NCBI GenBank assembly: GCA_023663285.1
Contig: JAMPHT010000020.1
Location: forward strand, 1-47,439
Origin: Bacillota bacterium
GTDB lineage: Bacteria > Bacillota > Clostridia > Lachnospirales > Lachnospiraceae
Reading direction: 5' to 3'
DNA length: 47,439 nucleotides
Positions 17,437 to 26,290 of this stretch are shown here, one piece after another. Positions within the stretch are counted from its first letter, which is position 1; each line of letters opens with the position of its first letter. Made by a program: the position numbers and the translations under genes. The notes under the pieces were generated by a model, which ran no database searches, was not told the DNA's origin, and saw nothing but the letters and a program-made list of their open reading frames with translations.

Positions 17437-17631
17437 ATGGGAGTGAGTCTGATTTTTAAGATAGCGGCGGTGGGCATTCTTGTCACCATACTCAGCCAGG
17501 TGCTGAAGCACAGTGGGCGGGAAGAGCACGCATTTATGATTAGCCTTGCGGGTCTGATTCTTGTGCTGACCTGGATTGTGCCATACATATATGAACTGTT
17601 TCAGACAATACAGACCCTGTTTGCATTATAG
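17437..17631 (+). CDS. spoIIIAC: Stage III sporulation protein AC
   Basis: The 64-aa protein has two membrane helices (residues about 4-20 and 31-55) and starts MGVSLIFKIAAVGI, matching the MGV start of B. subtilis SpoIIIAC. An in-frame ATG at 17425 is possible, but ATG 17437 agrees better with the family. The GGGGAG site lies very close to it. It is part of the membrane base of the SpoIIIA complex. Confidence 0.9.
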   Translation: MGVSLIFKIAAVGILVTILSQVLKHSGREEHAFMISLAGLILVLTWIVPYIYELFQTIQTLFAL

Positions 17632-17645
17632 AGGGGGAGGTAAAT

Positions 17646-18032
17646 GTGCAGGAGCTTGTGAGGGTGGTCTTTTTAGGAATAGCGGGAGTGATGCTGGCGA
17701 TCCAGTTCAAGAGCCGGAAGCCTGAGTACGGAATGTATATGGGACTGGCTGTGGGGATCCTTGTATTCGGATACGCCTTACGGCAGGTGGCGGCGGTGAC
17801 GGCACAGCTTTCAAAGCTGCAAAGCTACCTGGGCGGAGCGGAAAGCTATCTTGCCATCCTGCTGAAGGTCATAGGGATCACCTACATCTGCGAATTCGGC
17901 GCGGATATCTGCAAGGACGCCGGGTATCAGACAGTGGCGGGACAGATCGAGGTGCTGGGAAAGCTGTCCGTCATGTTCGCCGGTCTGCCGGTGCTGTTTG
18001 CAGTGATCGAGCAGATCCAGAGCTTTCTGTGA
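17646..18032 (+). CDS. spoIIIAD: Stage III sporulation protein AD
   Basis: The 128-aa membrane protein starts with GTG at 17646 after GAGGGGGAGG. It has three to four hydrophobic segments and the conserved ITYICEFGADICKDAGY motif near residues 77-93, typical of SpoIIIAD. It sits 14 nt downstream of spoIIIAC. Confidence 0.93.
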   Translation: MQELVRVVFLGIAGVMLAIQFKSRKPEYGMYMGLAVGILVFGYALRQVAAVTAQLSKLQSYLGGAESYLAILLKVIGITYICEFGADICKDAGYQTVAGQIEVLGKLSVMFAGLPVLFAVIEQIQSFL

Positions 18033-18149
18033 GCCGGAAGCTTTACGGTCCGGCGGGGAGAGTCAGAAGAATTTACGGCTTGGCTGAAGAAATGGAAAAT
18101 GCGAAAAAAATTTACAGTGTGGACAGGAAGGTCTGGGAAAGGGACAATA

Positions 18150-19202
18150 ATGGATTTGGAAGCTATCTGGCAGGATTACGGCCTGGACAGCCTTTCGGAG
18201 GGAATACAGCAGCTTTTTCCGGGAGCGGGCATATCTGCGGAGCGGCTGCTGGAGCAGGTGATGTCCGGGGACATACTGGGCGCGCTGTCATATCTTTTCA
18301 CAGGCGGGGCGGCAGGCATTACGAATCAGCTGTCGGGCATGAGGAATGTGTTTATCTGGCTGCTGGTGATGGGGATCGTGTCGTCCCTGATCACTCATTT
18401 TGTGGAAGTTTTTGATGTGCATCAGGTGGCGGATATGGGGTTTTATTTTATGTATCTGCTGTTTACGGCGATCCTTTTGAAATGCTTTTCCGAGGCGGCT
18501 CAAACGGCGCTTGGGACACTGGAGGATATTACGCTTTTTATCCGGCTGCTGGTGCCGGCCTATCTGATATCCGTGGGGGTTTCCACCGGGACGGCCACGG
18601 CGGGGGTAGTGGGCCAGATGATGCTGCTGGTGATATACGGAGTGGAGTATGTCCTTTCTGAGGGAGCGATCCCGCTGATTTACAGCTTTGCCATGCTTTC
18701 CATGATAAACGGCATCTGGGTGGAGGAAAAGCTGACGATGCTGATCGAACTGTTGGAAAAGGCAGTGGGCTGGATCTTAAAGGGGGCGGTGGGAGTGGTC
18801 ACCGGTATCAGTATTTTCCAGGCGTTGATCACGCCCATGGTGGATTCTCTGAAAAAATCAGCCCTGCAGAGGATCGTCTCGGCCATCCCCGGTGTGGGAA
18901 ATGTGGCGGACGGCGCTGTGGAGCTGGTGCTTGGCTCCGCCCTCGTCATCAAGAACAGCATCGGGGTGGTGCTTTTGATGCTGCTGCTGGTGCTATGCGC
19001 CGCGCCCCTTTTAAAGATAGGACTGATTGCCGGCGTATTGAAGTGTGCCGCCGCTCTCATGGGAATCGTCAGCGACAGGCGGATTACCGCCTGCGTCAAC
19101 AGGGCGGGAGACGGGGGATTGCTGCTGCTTAAGACCACGGGAACGGCAGTCTTGCTGTTTTTGATCTCCATAGCGGTGGTGACGGCGTCGGGACGTTTAT
19201 AA
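18150..19202 (+). CDS. spoIIIAE: Stage III sporulation protein AE
   Basis: The polytopic membrane protein of about 350 aa has SpoIIIAE landmarks LLVPAYLISVGVSTGTATAG and GVVTGISIFQALITP, with the family's hydrophobic pattern to the C-terminus. As I recall, SpoIIIAE in other species begins with a cleavable signal peptide. Here the frame is open back to 18033, but that upstream sequence is polar and basic, so no signal peptide is encoded. ATG 18150 has only a weak AAAGGGA site; ATG 18099 in the same frame is the alternative. Either the N-terminus is naturally short or there is a change upstream. Confidence 0.9.
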   Translation: MDLEAIWQDYGLDSLSEGIQQLFPGAGISAERLLEQVMSGDILGALSYLFTGGAAGITNQLSGMRNVFIWLLVMGIVSSLITHFVEVFDVHQVADMGFYFMYLLFTAILLKCFSEAAQTALGTLEDITLFIRLLVPAYLISVGVSTGTATAGVVGQMMLLVIYGVEYVLSEGAIPLIYSFAMLSMINGIWVEEKLTMLIELLEKAVGWILKGAVGVVTGISIFQALITPMVDSLKKSALQRIVSAIPGVGNVADGAVELVLGSALVIKNSIGVVLLMLLLVLCAAPLLKIGLIAGVLKCAAALMGIVSDRRITACVNRAGDGGLLLLKTTGTAVLLFLISIAVVTASGRL

Positions 19203-19239
19203 AAGCTTAAAGGAGCTTTAGGAATGGGAGGAAACCGCT

Positions 19240-19644
19240 ATGCTGCTACAGACGATCTGCAAGATCGGCACTTTTATGATCTGCGCCCAGGCAATCATAC
19301 ATTTCAGGCCCAGGGAGACCTATGAGAAATATCTGAAGCTGTTGGTAGGGGTGATGATTCTGATCCAGCTCTTTCTGCCTGTGGGCAGCTTCCTGCTGGG
19401 GGGCGGCATGGAGCAGACCCTTAAAAGCCTGGAGCTGTTTCGGACCCAGCTGGAGCAGGAGCTGGAAAACGCGGCCGGGGAAGCGGAGGCGGCGGATAAG
19501 CTGTTGGAGCAGATGACTCTGGAGGAGGTAAGGAAGAGAGTGGAGGAGCAGAGGCATACGGAAGAAGAGGCGTTGGAGGAGGCGGGGGAAGTGGAGGAGG
19601 TGCCGGAGGTCACAGTGATAGTGGGACCCATTGAAATACAATGA
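19240..19644 (+). CDS. spoIIIAF: Stage III sporulation protein AF
   Basis: The 134-aa protein has two N-terminal membrane helices (residues about 5-20 and 34-53) and an acidic Glu-rich C-terminal tail of about 75 residues. The RPRETYEKYLKLLVGVMIL segment is typical of SpoIIIAF. It overlaps a possible spoIIIAG start in an ATGA junction. Confidence 0.9.
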   Translation: MLLQTICKIGTFMICAQAIIHFRPRETYEKYLKLLVGVMILIQLFLPVGSFLLGGGMEQTLKSLELFRTQLEQELENAAGEAEAADKLLEQMTLEEVRKRVEEQRHTEEEALEEAGEVEEVPEVTVIVGPIEIQ

Positions 19645-19667
19645 CCGGGAAGGAGGCGGAAGATCCT

Positions 19668-20321
19668 ATGAAAAAGGAATGGAAAAAGTGGCTGGAGGAC
19701 GAGCGGGTGAAAAAGCTGTTCCGGAGGGATAATCTTCTGGTATTGATACTGGCGGGGATCCTTCTGTTTATTATAGCCCTGCCCACAAAGGACAGCGGGA
19801 AAAAGGACGGAACGGGCGGGGAGCAGGAAACGGCCCTGAAGCTGCAGACGGGGACGGACAGCGGGACGGAGAGTGAGGGGGCAGATTGGGAAGCCGGGGA
19901 GGAGACCGGGTATCCGGAGTATGCGGCCACCCTGGAAAGGCGGCTGACGGAAGTGCTGGCGGAGATGGCGGATGTGGGAAATGTGCGTGTGATGATCACT
20001 CTGAAGTCCTCAGCAGAGCTGGTGGTGGAAAGGGAAACGCCGGTGAGCCGTTCCGTGACCACGGAGACGGACGCCCAGGGGGGGACCCGCACCGTGAACA
20101 CAAGCGAGACGGGAGAAAGCGTGGTGTACAGTACAGAGGGCAGCAGCAGTACGCCCTATGTGGTGAAAACCTATGTGCCCCAGATCGAGGGAGTGCTGGT
20201 AGTGGCGCAAGGGGCGGGAAGCGGTACGGTAAACCGCACCATAACGGAGATCGTGCAGGCCCTTTTTCATATAGACGCCCATAAGGTGATGGTGGTAAAA
20301 ATGGAGACAAAATCCCGGTGA
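19668..20321 (+). CDS. spoIIIAG: Stage III sporulation protein AG
   Basis: The 217-aa protein has one membrane helix (residues about 24-40), a disordered acidic linker, and a ring-building domain with VGNVRVMITLKSSAE and PQIEGVLVVAQGAG, as in YscJ/FliF-related SpoIIIAG. Compared with simple ring-building domains it contains a Thr/Ser-rich insertion (SVTTETDAQGG and onward) that probably forms the beta-crown of the ring. ATG 19668 follows AAGGAGG with 11 nt spacing; ATG 19641 would couple to spoIIIAF. Confidence 0.92.
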   Translation: MKKEWKKWLEDERVKKLFRRDNLLVLILAGILLFIIALPTKDSGKKDGTGGEQETALKLQTGTDSGTESEGADWEAGEETGYPEYAATLERRLTEVLAEMADVGNVRVMITLKSSAELVVERETPVSRSVTTETDAQGGTRTVNTSETGESVVYSTEGSSSTPYVVKTYVPQIEGVLVVAQGAGSGTVNRTITEIVQALFHIDAHKVMVVKMETKSR

Positions 20322-20387
20322 CAGGATTCATATATCCGTATCCGGGCTCATACAATAAATTAGTAAAAACCAGAGAAAGGAAAAGAC

Positions 20388-21143
20388 GTGAAAAACCTAA
20401 TCAAAAAAAATCAGCTTATGATAACCGCACTTGCGATCATGATTGCTATCGCAGGGTATCTGCAGTTTGCGGGAACCGGTCTGGAAGAGGAATATCAGGC
20501 GGTAGACGACAGCAATGTATACACAAGCGATACGAATCCGGCGGACGCACAGGATATTCTCACGGAGAACTTTACGGCGGCGGATCTGCTGGACCTGTCG
20601 GAAGAGGATTTGATACAGACGGGGCTGACCGAGATCGACAGTATGGATTCCGACATGGAGGATGACCCTGTGGATGATTATCTGGATGCGGATTTCCAGG
20701 TGTCCCAGAACTCGTCTGCAGAAGGGGAAAATACTACGCCGGAGGAGGGGGAGATCCCAGGAGAGGCTGTGTTTACATCCTCCACTGCGGGGGTGGCGAT
20801 TCTTTCCGAAGCAAAGCTTTTAAAGGAGCAGACCAGGGCCAGAAATAAGGAGACACTGTTGGAGATCATCAACAGCGCGGGGCTTTCCGACGAGCAGAAG
20901 CAGGCGGCGGTGGACAGTATGGTACAGATGACGGCCATTGCGGAGAAAGAGGCGGCGGCAGAGATCCTGCTGGAGGCTAAGGGCTTTTCGGATGTGGTAG
21001 TCAGCATCAACGGGGACGCCGTGGACGTGGTGGTAAATGCGTCAATGCTCAGCGAGGCCCAGAGGGCGCAGATCGAAGATATCGTGAAGCGAAAGACGGA
21101 AATCGCGCCGGAAAATATCATTATCAGCACAGTGGCGCAGTAG
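20388..21143 (+). CDS. spoIIIAH: Stage III sporulation protein AH
   Basis: The 251-aa protein starts with GTG at 20388, after GAAAGGA. It has one membrane helix (residues about 11-28), an acidic linker of about 110 residues, and the YscJ/FliF-like domain with RNKETLLEIINSAGLSDEQK and GFSDVVVSINGDAVDVVV that faces SpoIIQ in the intermembrane space. The acidic linker is longer than in B. subtilis. It ends the operon; deoB has its own likely -10 box downstream. Confidence 0.93.
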   Translation: MKNLIKKNQLMITALAIMIAIAGYLQFAGTGLEEEYQAVDDSNVYTSDTNPADAQDILTENFTAADLLDLSEEDLIQTGLTEIDSMDSDMEDDPVDDYLDADFQVSQNSSAEGENTTPEEGEIPGEAVFTSSTAGVAILSEAKLLKEQTRARNKETLLEIINSAGLSDEQKQAAVDSMVQMTAIAEKEAAAEILLEAKGFSDVVVSINGDAVDVVVNASMLSEAQRAQIEDIVKRKTEIAPENIIISTVAQ

Positions 21144-21212
21144 ATGTAAAAATTTAGTATAAATTACATAGATTATGTGCTATAATAGGCGCAGAAGAGA
21201 GGACTAAAGAGT

Positions 21213-22406
21213 ATGCGGAGAATTTTTTTGATCGTTTTGGACAGCTTTGGGATCGGCGGGATGGAGGATGCGGCTTCTTACGGGGATATAGATGTAAATA
21301 CCCTGAGAAGCGTATCTTCCAGCCCCTGTTTTCGTATGCCGAATATGCGGGAGCTGGGGTTGTTTGATATTGACGGGGTGGCGGAAGCCTGCAGCCTGGC
21401 GAAAAAGGGAGATCACAGGGCGGCCATTGCCCGGATGACGGAGAGCTCCAGGGGAAAGGATACCACCATAGGCCATTGGGAGATCGCAGGGGTCTGTTCC
21501 GAGAAGCCGCTGCCCACTTATCCGAAGGGCTTTCCGAAGGAGGTGCTGGACGCCTTTTCGGAAAAGACCGGGCGGGGTGTGCTCTGCAATCTGCCCTATT
21601 CCGGCACGGCGGTGATCCAGGAATACGGGGATGCTCACATGGCTACGGGGGATCTGATTGTCTATACTTCTGCGGACAGTGTGTTCCAGATCGCAGCCCA
21701 TGAGGATATCGTACCGCCGGAGCAGCTGTACGAGTACTGCCGCATGGCAAGGGAAATATTGAAAGGGGAGCACGGTGTGGGAAGGGTGATCGCCAGACCC
21801 TTTGAGGGCCCCGCAGGGGGACCCTTCACCAGGACGCCCCGCAGGCATGATTTTTCCATGGAGCCCCCCGGAACCACCATGCTGGATCAGCTTGCAGACG
21901 CCGGGAAGGATGTGATCGCGGTGGGCAAGATCTGGGATATTTTTGCGGGCCGGGGTATTACGGAGTCGGTGCGCACAGGCGGCAATGAGGAGGGGATCGG
22001 CCGGACCCTTGCCTATCTGGACAAGGATTTTGAAGGTCTGTGCTTTGTCAATCTGGTGGATTATGATATGCTGTACGGGCACCGAAGGGATGTGGACGGT
22101 TATGCCAAAGCACTTGCTTACTTTGATGAGAAGCTGCCGGAGCTATTAAGTAAAATGCGGCGGGATGATATTCTGATGATCACGGCGGATCACGGCTGCG
22201 ATCCTGCGTATACGGCCACCACGGACCATACCAGGGAGTATACACCCTTTATTATGTACGGGCAGAATGTGCGCCCTGTAAATTACGGGACCCGGAAGAG
22301 CTTTGCGGATATCGGGGCAACGGTGCTGGAATATTTCGGGATCGAGCCTGCCTTTTGGGCGGAGGGTATGGCGGCAGGCGGTGTCGCTGCGGAAGGTCCC
22401 ATTTAA
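21213..22406 (+). CDS. deoB: Phosphopentomutase
   Basis: DeoB interconverts ribose-1-phosphate and ribose-5-phosphate (and the deoxy forms) in nucleoside salvage. The 397-aa protein is of the alkaline phosphatase superfamily: metal-binding Asp in LIVLDSFGIGG, active-site Thr in GKDTTIGHWE, and further ligands in MITADHGCDPAY and TDHTREYTPF. A TATAAT at 21181-21186 upstream suggests a separate promoter, though no good -35 is seen. The site GAGAGGA precedes ATG. No nucleoside phosphorylase gene is adjacent. Confidence 0.96.
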   Translation: MRRIFLIVLDSFGIGGMEDAASYGDIDVNTLRSVSSSPCFRMPNMRELGLFDIDGVAEACSLAKKGDHRAAIARMTESSRGKDTTIGHWEIAGVCSEKPLPTYPKGFPKEVLDAFSEKTGRGVLCNLPYSGTAVIQEYGDAHMATGDLIVYTSADSVFQIAAHEDIVPPEQLYEYCRMAREILKGEHGVGRVIARPFEGPAGGPFTRTPRRHDFSMEPPGTTMLDQLADAGKDVIAVGKIWDIFAGRGITESVRTGGNEEGIGRTLAYLDKDFEGLCFVNLVDYDMLYGHRRDVDGYAKALAYFDEKLPELLSKMRRDDILMITADHGCDPAYTATTDHTREYTPFIMYGQNVRPVNYGTRKSFADIGATVLEYFGIEPAFWAEGMAAGGVAAEGPI

Positions 22407-22474
22407 GGGTGAATGCAGCGCACAGATTCGGCTTTTAATAAATTCGCAGGCTGCGGAAAGGCATGGTTAATAAA

Positions 22475-24070
22475 ATGAATGATTATACGGAAGAAATCAA
22501 TCGCAGGAGGACCTTTGCGATCATTTCCCATCCTGACGCAGGAAAGACTACTTTAACAGAGAAATTCCTGCTGTACGGCGGAGCCATCAATCTGGCGGGC
22601 AGTGTCAAGGGAAAGGCTACGGCCAGGCACGCCGTGTCCGACTGGATGGAGATAGAGAAGGAGAGAGGTATTTCCGTCACCTCCTCCGTGCTTCAGTTTG
22701 AGTATGACGGATACTGCATCAATATTTTGGACACACCGGGACACCAGGACTTTTCGGAGGACACCTACCGCACGCTGATGGCGGCGGATTCCGCCGTCAT
22801 GGTGATCGACGCCTCCAAGGGCGTGGAGGCACAGACAAGAAAGCTGTTCAAGGTCTGCGGAATGAGAGGCATCCCTATTTTTACCTTTATCAACAAGATG
22901 GACAGGGACGCCAACGACACCTTCGATCTGCTGGATGAGATCGAGAAGGAGTTAGGGATAGCCACTTGTCCCGTGAACTGGCCCATCGGGTCGGGGAAGG
23001 GCTTTAAGGGAGTCTATGACAGGGAGAAAAAGTGTGTGATCTCCTACTCTGATACGGAGAAGGGCACAAAGGAGGGAACCGCCACGGAGATTCCCATCGG
23101 GGACGAGACCAGGCTTCGGGAGCTGATTGGAGACGAACCCGCGGACAAGCTTCTGGAGGAGATAGAGCTGCTGGACGGCGCAGGCGTTTCCTTTGATCTG
23201 GAGCAGGTACGGGCTGGAAAGCTGACGCCGGTGTGCTTTGGTTCCGCTCTGACTAATTTCGGCGTGGAGATCTTTTTACAGCATTTTCTGAAGATGGCTA
23301 CCACGCCCCTGCCCAGAATGGCGGATATCGGGCCGGTGGACCCTGTGGAGAATGAGTTTTCCGCCTTTGTGTTCAAGATACAGGCCAACATGAATAAGGC
23401 CCACAGGGACAGGGTGGCTTTCATGCGCATCTGTTCCGGGAAGTTCGACGCCAGCATGGAGGTGCGCCATGTGCAGGGAGGCCGGGTCATGCGCCTCTCC
23501 CAGCCCCAGCAGATCATGGCGGACGAGAGGAAGATATTGAGCGAGGCGTATGCGGGAGACATCATAGGCGTTTTTGACCCCGGTATTTTTTCCATCGGGG
23601 ATACGCTGTGTATGCCGAAGGAGAATTTCCGGTACGAGGGGATACCTACTTTCGCGCCGGAGCATTTTGCCAGAGTGCGCCAACTGGATACCATGAAGAG
23701 AAAACAGTTTGTGAAGGGCGTCGAGCAGATCGCCCAGGAAGGAGCCATCCAGATATTCCAGGAGTATAATACGGGACTGGAGGAGATCATCGTCGGCGTG
23801 GTGGGCGTGCTGCAGTTTGACGTGCTGAAATACAGGCTGGAAAATGAGTATAATGTGGGAATCCGTCTGGAGAACCTGCCCTATGAGCATATCCGCTGGA
23901 TCGAGAATAAGGATGAGGTCGATATTGCCGGACTGACAGGTACTTCAGATATGAAAAAGGTAAAGGATATGAAAGGAAATCCGCTGCTGCTGTTTGTGAA
24001 TGCCTGGAGCGTGGGCATGACGCTGGAGCGCAACAAGGGTCTGGTACTGGCAGAGTTCTCCAGAAACTAA
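22475..24070 (+). CDS. prfC: Peptide chain release factor 3
   Basis: RF3 is a GTPase that recycles class I release factors after termination. The roughly 531-aa protein has P-loop SHPDAGKTTLTE, switch region RGISVTSSV, DTPGHQDFSEDT and NKMDRDA, followed by the EF-G-like domains 2 and 3 and the family's C-terminus. The first ATG at 22463 lies 1 nt after GGAAAGG, so ATG 22475, giving MNDYTEEINRRRTFAI, is chosen. Its stop overlaps the next ATG (TAATG). Confidence 0.95.
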   Translation: MNDYTEEINRRRTFAIISHPDAGKTTLTEKFLLYGGAINLAGSVKGKATARHAVSDWMEIEKERGISVTSSVLQFEYDGYCINILDTPGHQDFSEDTYRTLMAADSAVMVIDASKGVEAQTRKLFKVCGMRGIPIFTFINKMDRDANDTFDLLDEIEKELGIATCPVNWPIGSGKGFKGVYDREKKCVISYSDTEKGTKEGTATEIPIGDETRLRELIGDEPADKLLEEIELLDGAGVSFDLEQVRAGKLTPVCFGSALTNFGVEIFLQHFLKMATTPLPRMADIGPVDPVENEFSAFVFKIQANMNKAHRDRVAFMRICSGKFDASMEVRHVQGGRVMRLSQPQQIMADERKILSEAYAGDIIGVFDPGIFSIGDTLCMPKENFRYEGIPTFAPEHFARVRQLDTMKRKQFVKGVEQIAQEGAIQIFQEYNTGLEEIIVGVVGVLQFDVLKYRLENEYNVGIRLENLPYEHIRWIENKDEVDIAGLTGTSDMKKVKDMKGNPLLLFVNAWSVGMTLERNKGLVLAEFSRN

Positions 24071-25422
24071 TGCACCGGAAACATGGTATGAAAAAAATTT
24101 TCGTTTTTTTACTTCTGTTTTTATTGATACTGGGAGGCTGCGGCAACAGCAGCCTCTTAAAGGAAATACCCAGGGATTTTTCCATGACGGGGCCGGGGAT
24201 CGCGCAGAAGCGGGCAAGTGCCGGGGAGGAGCAGGACAGGGAGGATGACGGGGCTTCTTCAGGCGGCGCGGAAACGGGACAGGAAGCGGATCTGCAGGAA
24301 GAGGTACAGAAGGAGGAAGCAAAGGAAGAAGCCATACCGGAGGGGCAGGAAAGCGCCAAGCTGCAGGGAGGCTTTCTGTATGAGGGCGCGTTTGAATATG
24401 CTGCACAGTATCTGAGCCGGGAGGAGATGGCCTGGTATCAGGATATGAAACAGGCTATGGGGAATTTCGGCGAGAACGTCCGGCTGGACAGCGCGGCGCT
24501 GGAGGCGGGCTGTGACGAGGAGGACATCGACAGGATCTTTCAGTGTGTTCTGAACGATCATCCCGAACTTTTTTATGTGGAGGGTTATTCTTATACCCGG
24601 TATACCAGGGGGGACAGAATAACTTCTATTGTATTTTCAGGGACTTACAGTATTGACCGGGAGACCGCAGAGAGCAGACGGGACGAGATAGAGGCTGCGG
24701 TCGCGGATATTCTGGCCGGTGTGGAGGAGGGCGCTGACCAGTACGCAAAGGTCAAATATGTGTATGACACTATTATCCGGCAGACGGACTATGACCCGTC
24801 TGCGCCCGACAACCAGAATATTTATTCCGTATTTGTGAACCATAGATCTGTGTGTCAGGGATATGCCAAAGCTGTCCAGTATCTGCTGAACCGACTGGGA
24901 GTGGAGTGTACGCTTGTGCTGGGAACCGTGGAGACCCGGCAGGAGGGACATGCCTGGAATCTGGTCAGGGTGGACGGAGAGTATTATTATGTGGACGCCA
25001 CCTGGGGAGACGCCTCCTACAGCAGGCAGGACGGGGAACCGGCGGAGGATATCAATATGCCGGAGATCAACTATGATTACCTGAATGTGACTACGGAGGA
25101 GCTTTTAAAAACCCACACTCTGGGAGAGAATGTACCCATGCCTCAGTGTGCCGCTACGGACGCCAATTACTATTTGAGAGAAGGAGCGCTGTTTACCTCC
25201 TATGACAGGGAACAGATGCAGGCGCTTTTTGACAGGGCAAGGGAACTGGAACGGGATGATATCACCGTGAAGTGTGCGGACAGGGAGTGTTATGACCAGG
25301 TGTTGACGGAGCTGGTGGACAACCATGAGATATTTCGCTATCTGGACGCAACAAATGCCGCGGTTGCCTATGCCAGAAACGATGATCAGATGTCCTTGAC
25401 ATTTTGGGTGACAAATGAGTAA
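24070..25422 (+). CDS. Transglutaminase-like lipoprotein (450 aa)
   Basis: A lipoprotein signal peptide ends in LILGGC, so the protein should be anchored outside the membrane. An acidic low-complexity spacer (residues about 45-100) follows. The transglutaminase-like core has Cys in HRSVCQGYAKAVQYLL, His in QEGHAWNLV and Asp in YYVDATWGDASYS. The C-terminal 130 residues are unrelated to the protein at 13757, though the cores are alike. ATG 24070 overlaps the prfC stop (TAATG); ATG 24088, giving MKKIFVFLLL, is the alternative and leaves a cleaner signal peptide. The substrate is unknown. Confidence 0.85.
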   Translation: MHRKHGMKKIFVFLLLFLLILGGCGNSSLLKEIPRDFSMTGPGIAQKRASAGEEQDREDDGASSGGAETGQEADLQEEVQKEEAKEEAIPEGQESAKLQGGFLYEGAFEYAAQYLSREEMAWYQDMKQAMGNFGENVRLDSAALEAGCDEEDIDRIFQCVLNDHPELFYVEGYSYTRYTRGDRITSIVFSGTYSIDRETAESRRDEIEAAVADILAGVEEGADQYAKVKYVYDTIIRQTDYDPSAPDNQNIYSVFVNHRSVCQGYAKAVQYLLNRLGVECTLVLGTVETRQEGHAWNLVRVDGEYYYVDATWGDASYSRQDGEPAEDINMPEINYDYLNVTTEELLKTHTLGENVPMPQCAATDANYYLREGALFTSYDREQMQALFDRARELERDDITVKCADRECYDQVLTELVDNHEIFRYLDATNAAVAYARNDDQMSLTFWVTNE

Positions 25423-25472
25423 AGGTTGTGTTATAATATTTAATGTTTCTAATATTGAATGGAGGAGCAGGG

Positions 25473-25850
25473 ATGGAAAAAGACATAGAGAAAAAGGCAG
25501 TGGTACTGAAGGATGAGGAAAATGTGGGAGTGGTGCAGATCGCGGACGATGTGGTAGCAATGATCGCGTCACTTGCGACTACGGAGGTCGAGGGCGTCTG
25601 CGCCATGGCGGGCAACATTACCAACGAGCTGATGAGCAGGGTGGGTATGAAGAAATTGACTAAAGGAGTCAAGGTGGAGGTCCTGAACGACAGCGTGGTG
25701 GTCTGGCTGGCAGTGACCGTTGAGTACGGCTATAATATTCCCGCCACCTGTCAGAAGGTGCAGTCCAAGGTGAAGGCTGCCATCGAGAATATGACAGGGC
25801 TTACCTGTACCGACGTCAACATCCGGATCGCCGGTGTAAAAGTAAAATAA
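25473..25850 (+). CDS. Asp23/Gls24 family envelope-associated protein
   Basis: The 125-aa protein has the family pattern GVVQIADDVVAMIASLATTE, VEGVCAMAGN and VAVTVEYGYNIPATCQKVQ. Asp23/Gls24 proteins are cytoplasmic or membrane-associated stress proteins. The equivalent B. subtilis gene, yqhY, sits in the same place upstream of nusB. ATG 25473 follows GGAGGAG. In B. subtilis accB and accC precede it; here prfC and a lipoprotein gene do. Confidence 0.88.
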   Translation: MEKDIEKKAVVLKDEENVGVVQIADDVVAMIASLATTEVEGVCAMAGNITNELMSRVGMKKLTKGVKVEVLNDSVVVWLAVTVEYGYNIPATCQKVQSKVKAAIENMTGLTCTDVNIRIAGVKVK

Positions 25851-25864
25851 AGGGAAAAGACGCA

Positions 25865-26290
25865 ATGGGAAAAGACACAATGGGACGACATGAGCAGAGA
25901 GAACAGGTATTCATGCTGTTATTTCAGGTGGAGTTCCACACACCGGAGGATATGCCCAGGCAGATGAAGCTGTTTCTGGAGGACAACGAGGCGGTCAAAT
26001 CACAAAAGGACTCCGATTACATTGAAGCCAGATGTAATCTGGTTCGTGAGAGAATCCCTGAGATAGATAAGCTGATAGACGACAATACGGAGGGTTGGAA
26101 TACCACCCGTATGGGCAGAGTGGAGCTTGCCATTCTGCGGCTGGCAGTGTTTGAGATGCGTTTTGATGATGATATTCCGCCCAGAGTTGCCATTGACGAG
26201 GCGGTGGAGCTTGCGAAAAAGTACGGCCAGGAGAGCGCCGGTGGTTTTGTGAATGCGATTCTGGCAAAAATATTGAAGCTGGGTGATTGA
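25865..26290 (+). CDS. nusB: Transcription antitermination factor NusB
   Basis: NusB binds boxA RNA with NusE (S10) and supports rRNA transcription. The 141-aa protein is all helical, with HEQREQVFMLLFQVEF near the start and PPRVAIDEAVELAKKYG plus FVNAILAKIL at the end. Two ATGs are possible, 25865 and 25880. Each is preceded by the same GGGAAAAGAC sequence, a short tandem duplication; ATG 25880 gives the more usual MGRHEQREQ start. The stop overlaps xseA by 8 nt. Confidence 0.94.
   Translation: MGKDTMGRHEQREQVFMLLFQVEFHTPEDMPRQMKLFLEDNEAVKSQKDSDYIEARCNLVRERIPEIDKLIDDNTEGWNTTRMGRVELAILRLAVFEMRFDDDIPPRVAIDEAVELAKKYGQESAGGFVNAILAKILKLGD

Noticed and set aside
18029-18415. 128-codon frame overlapping spoIIIAE in another frame, starting with GTG inside the spoIIIAD stop
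   Set aside because: The coupled-looking start is tempting, but the translation has no SpoIIIA features and is low-complexity; spoIIIAE in the other frame has the family motifs.
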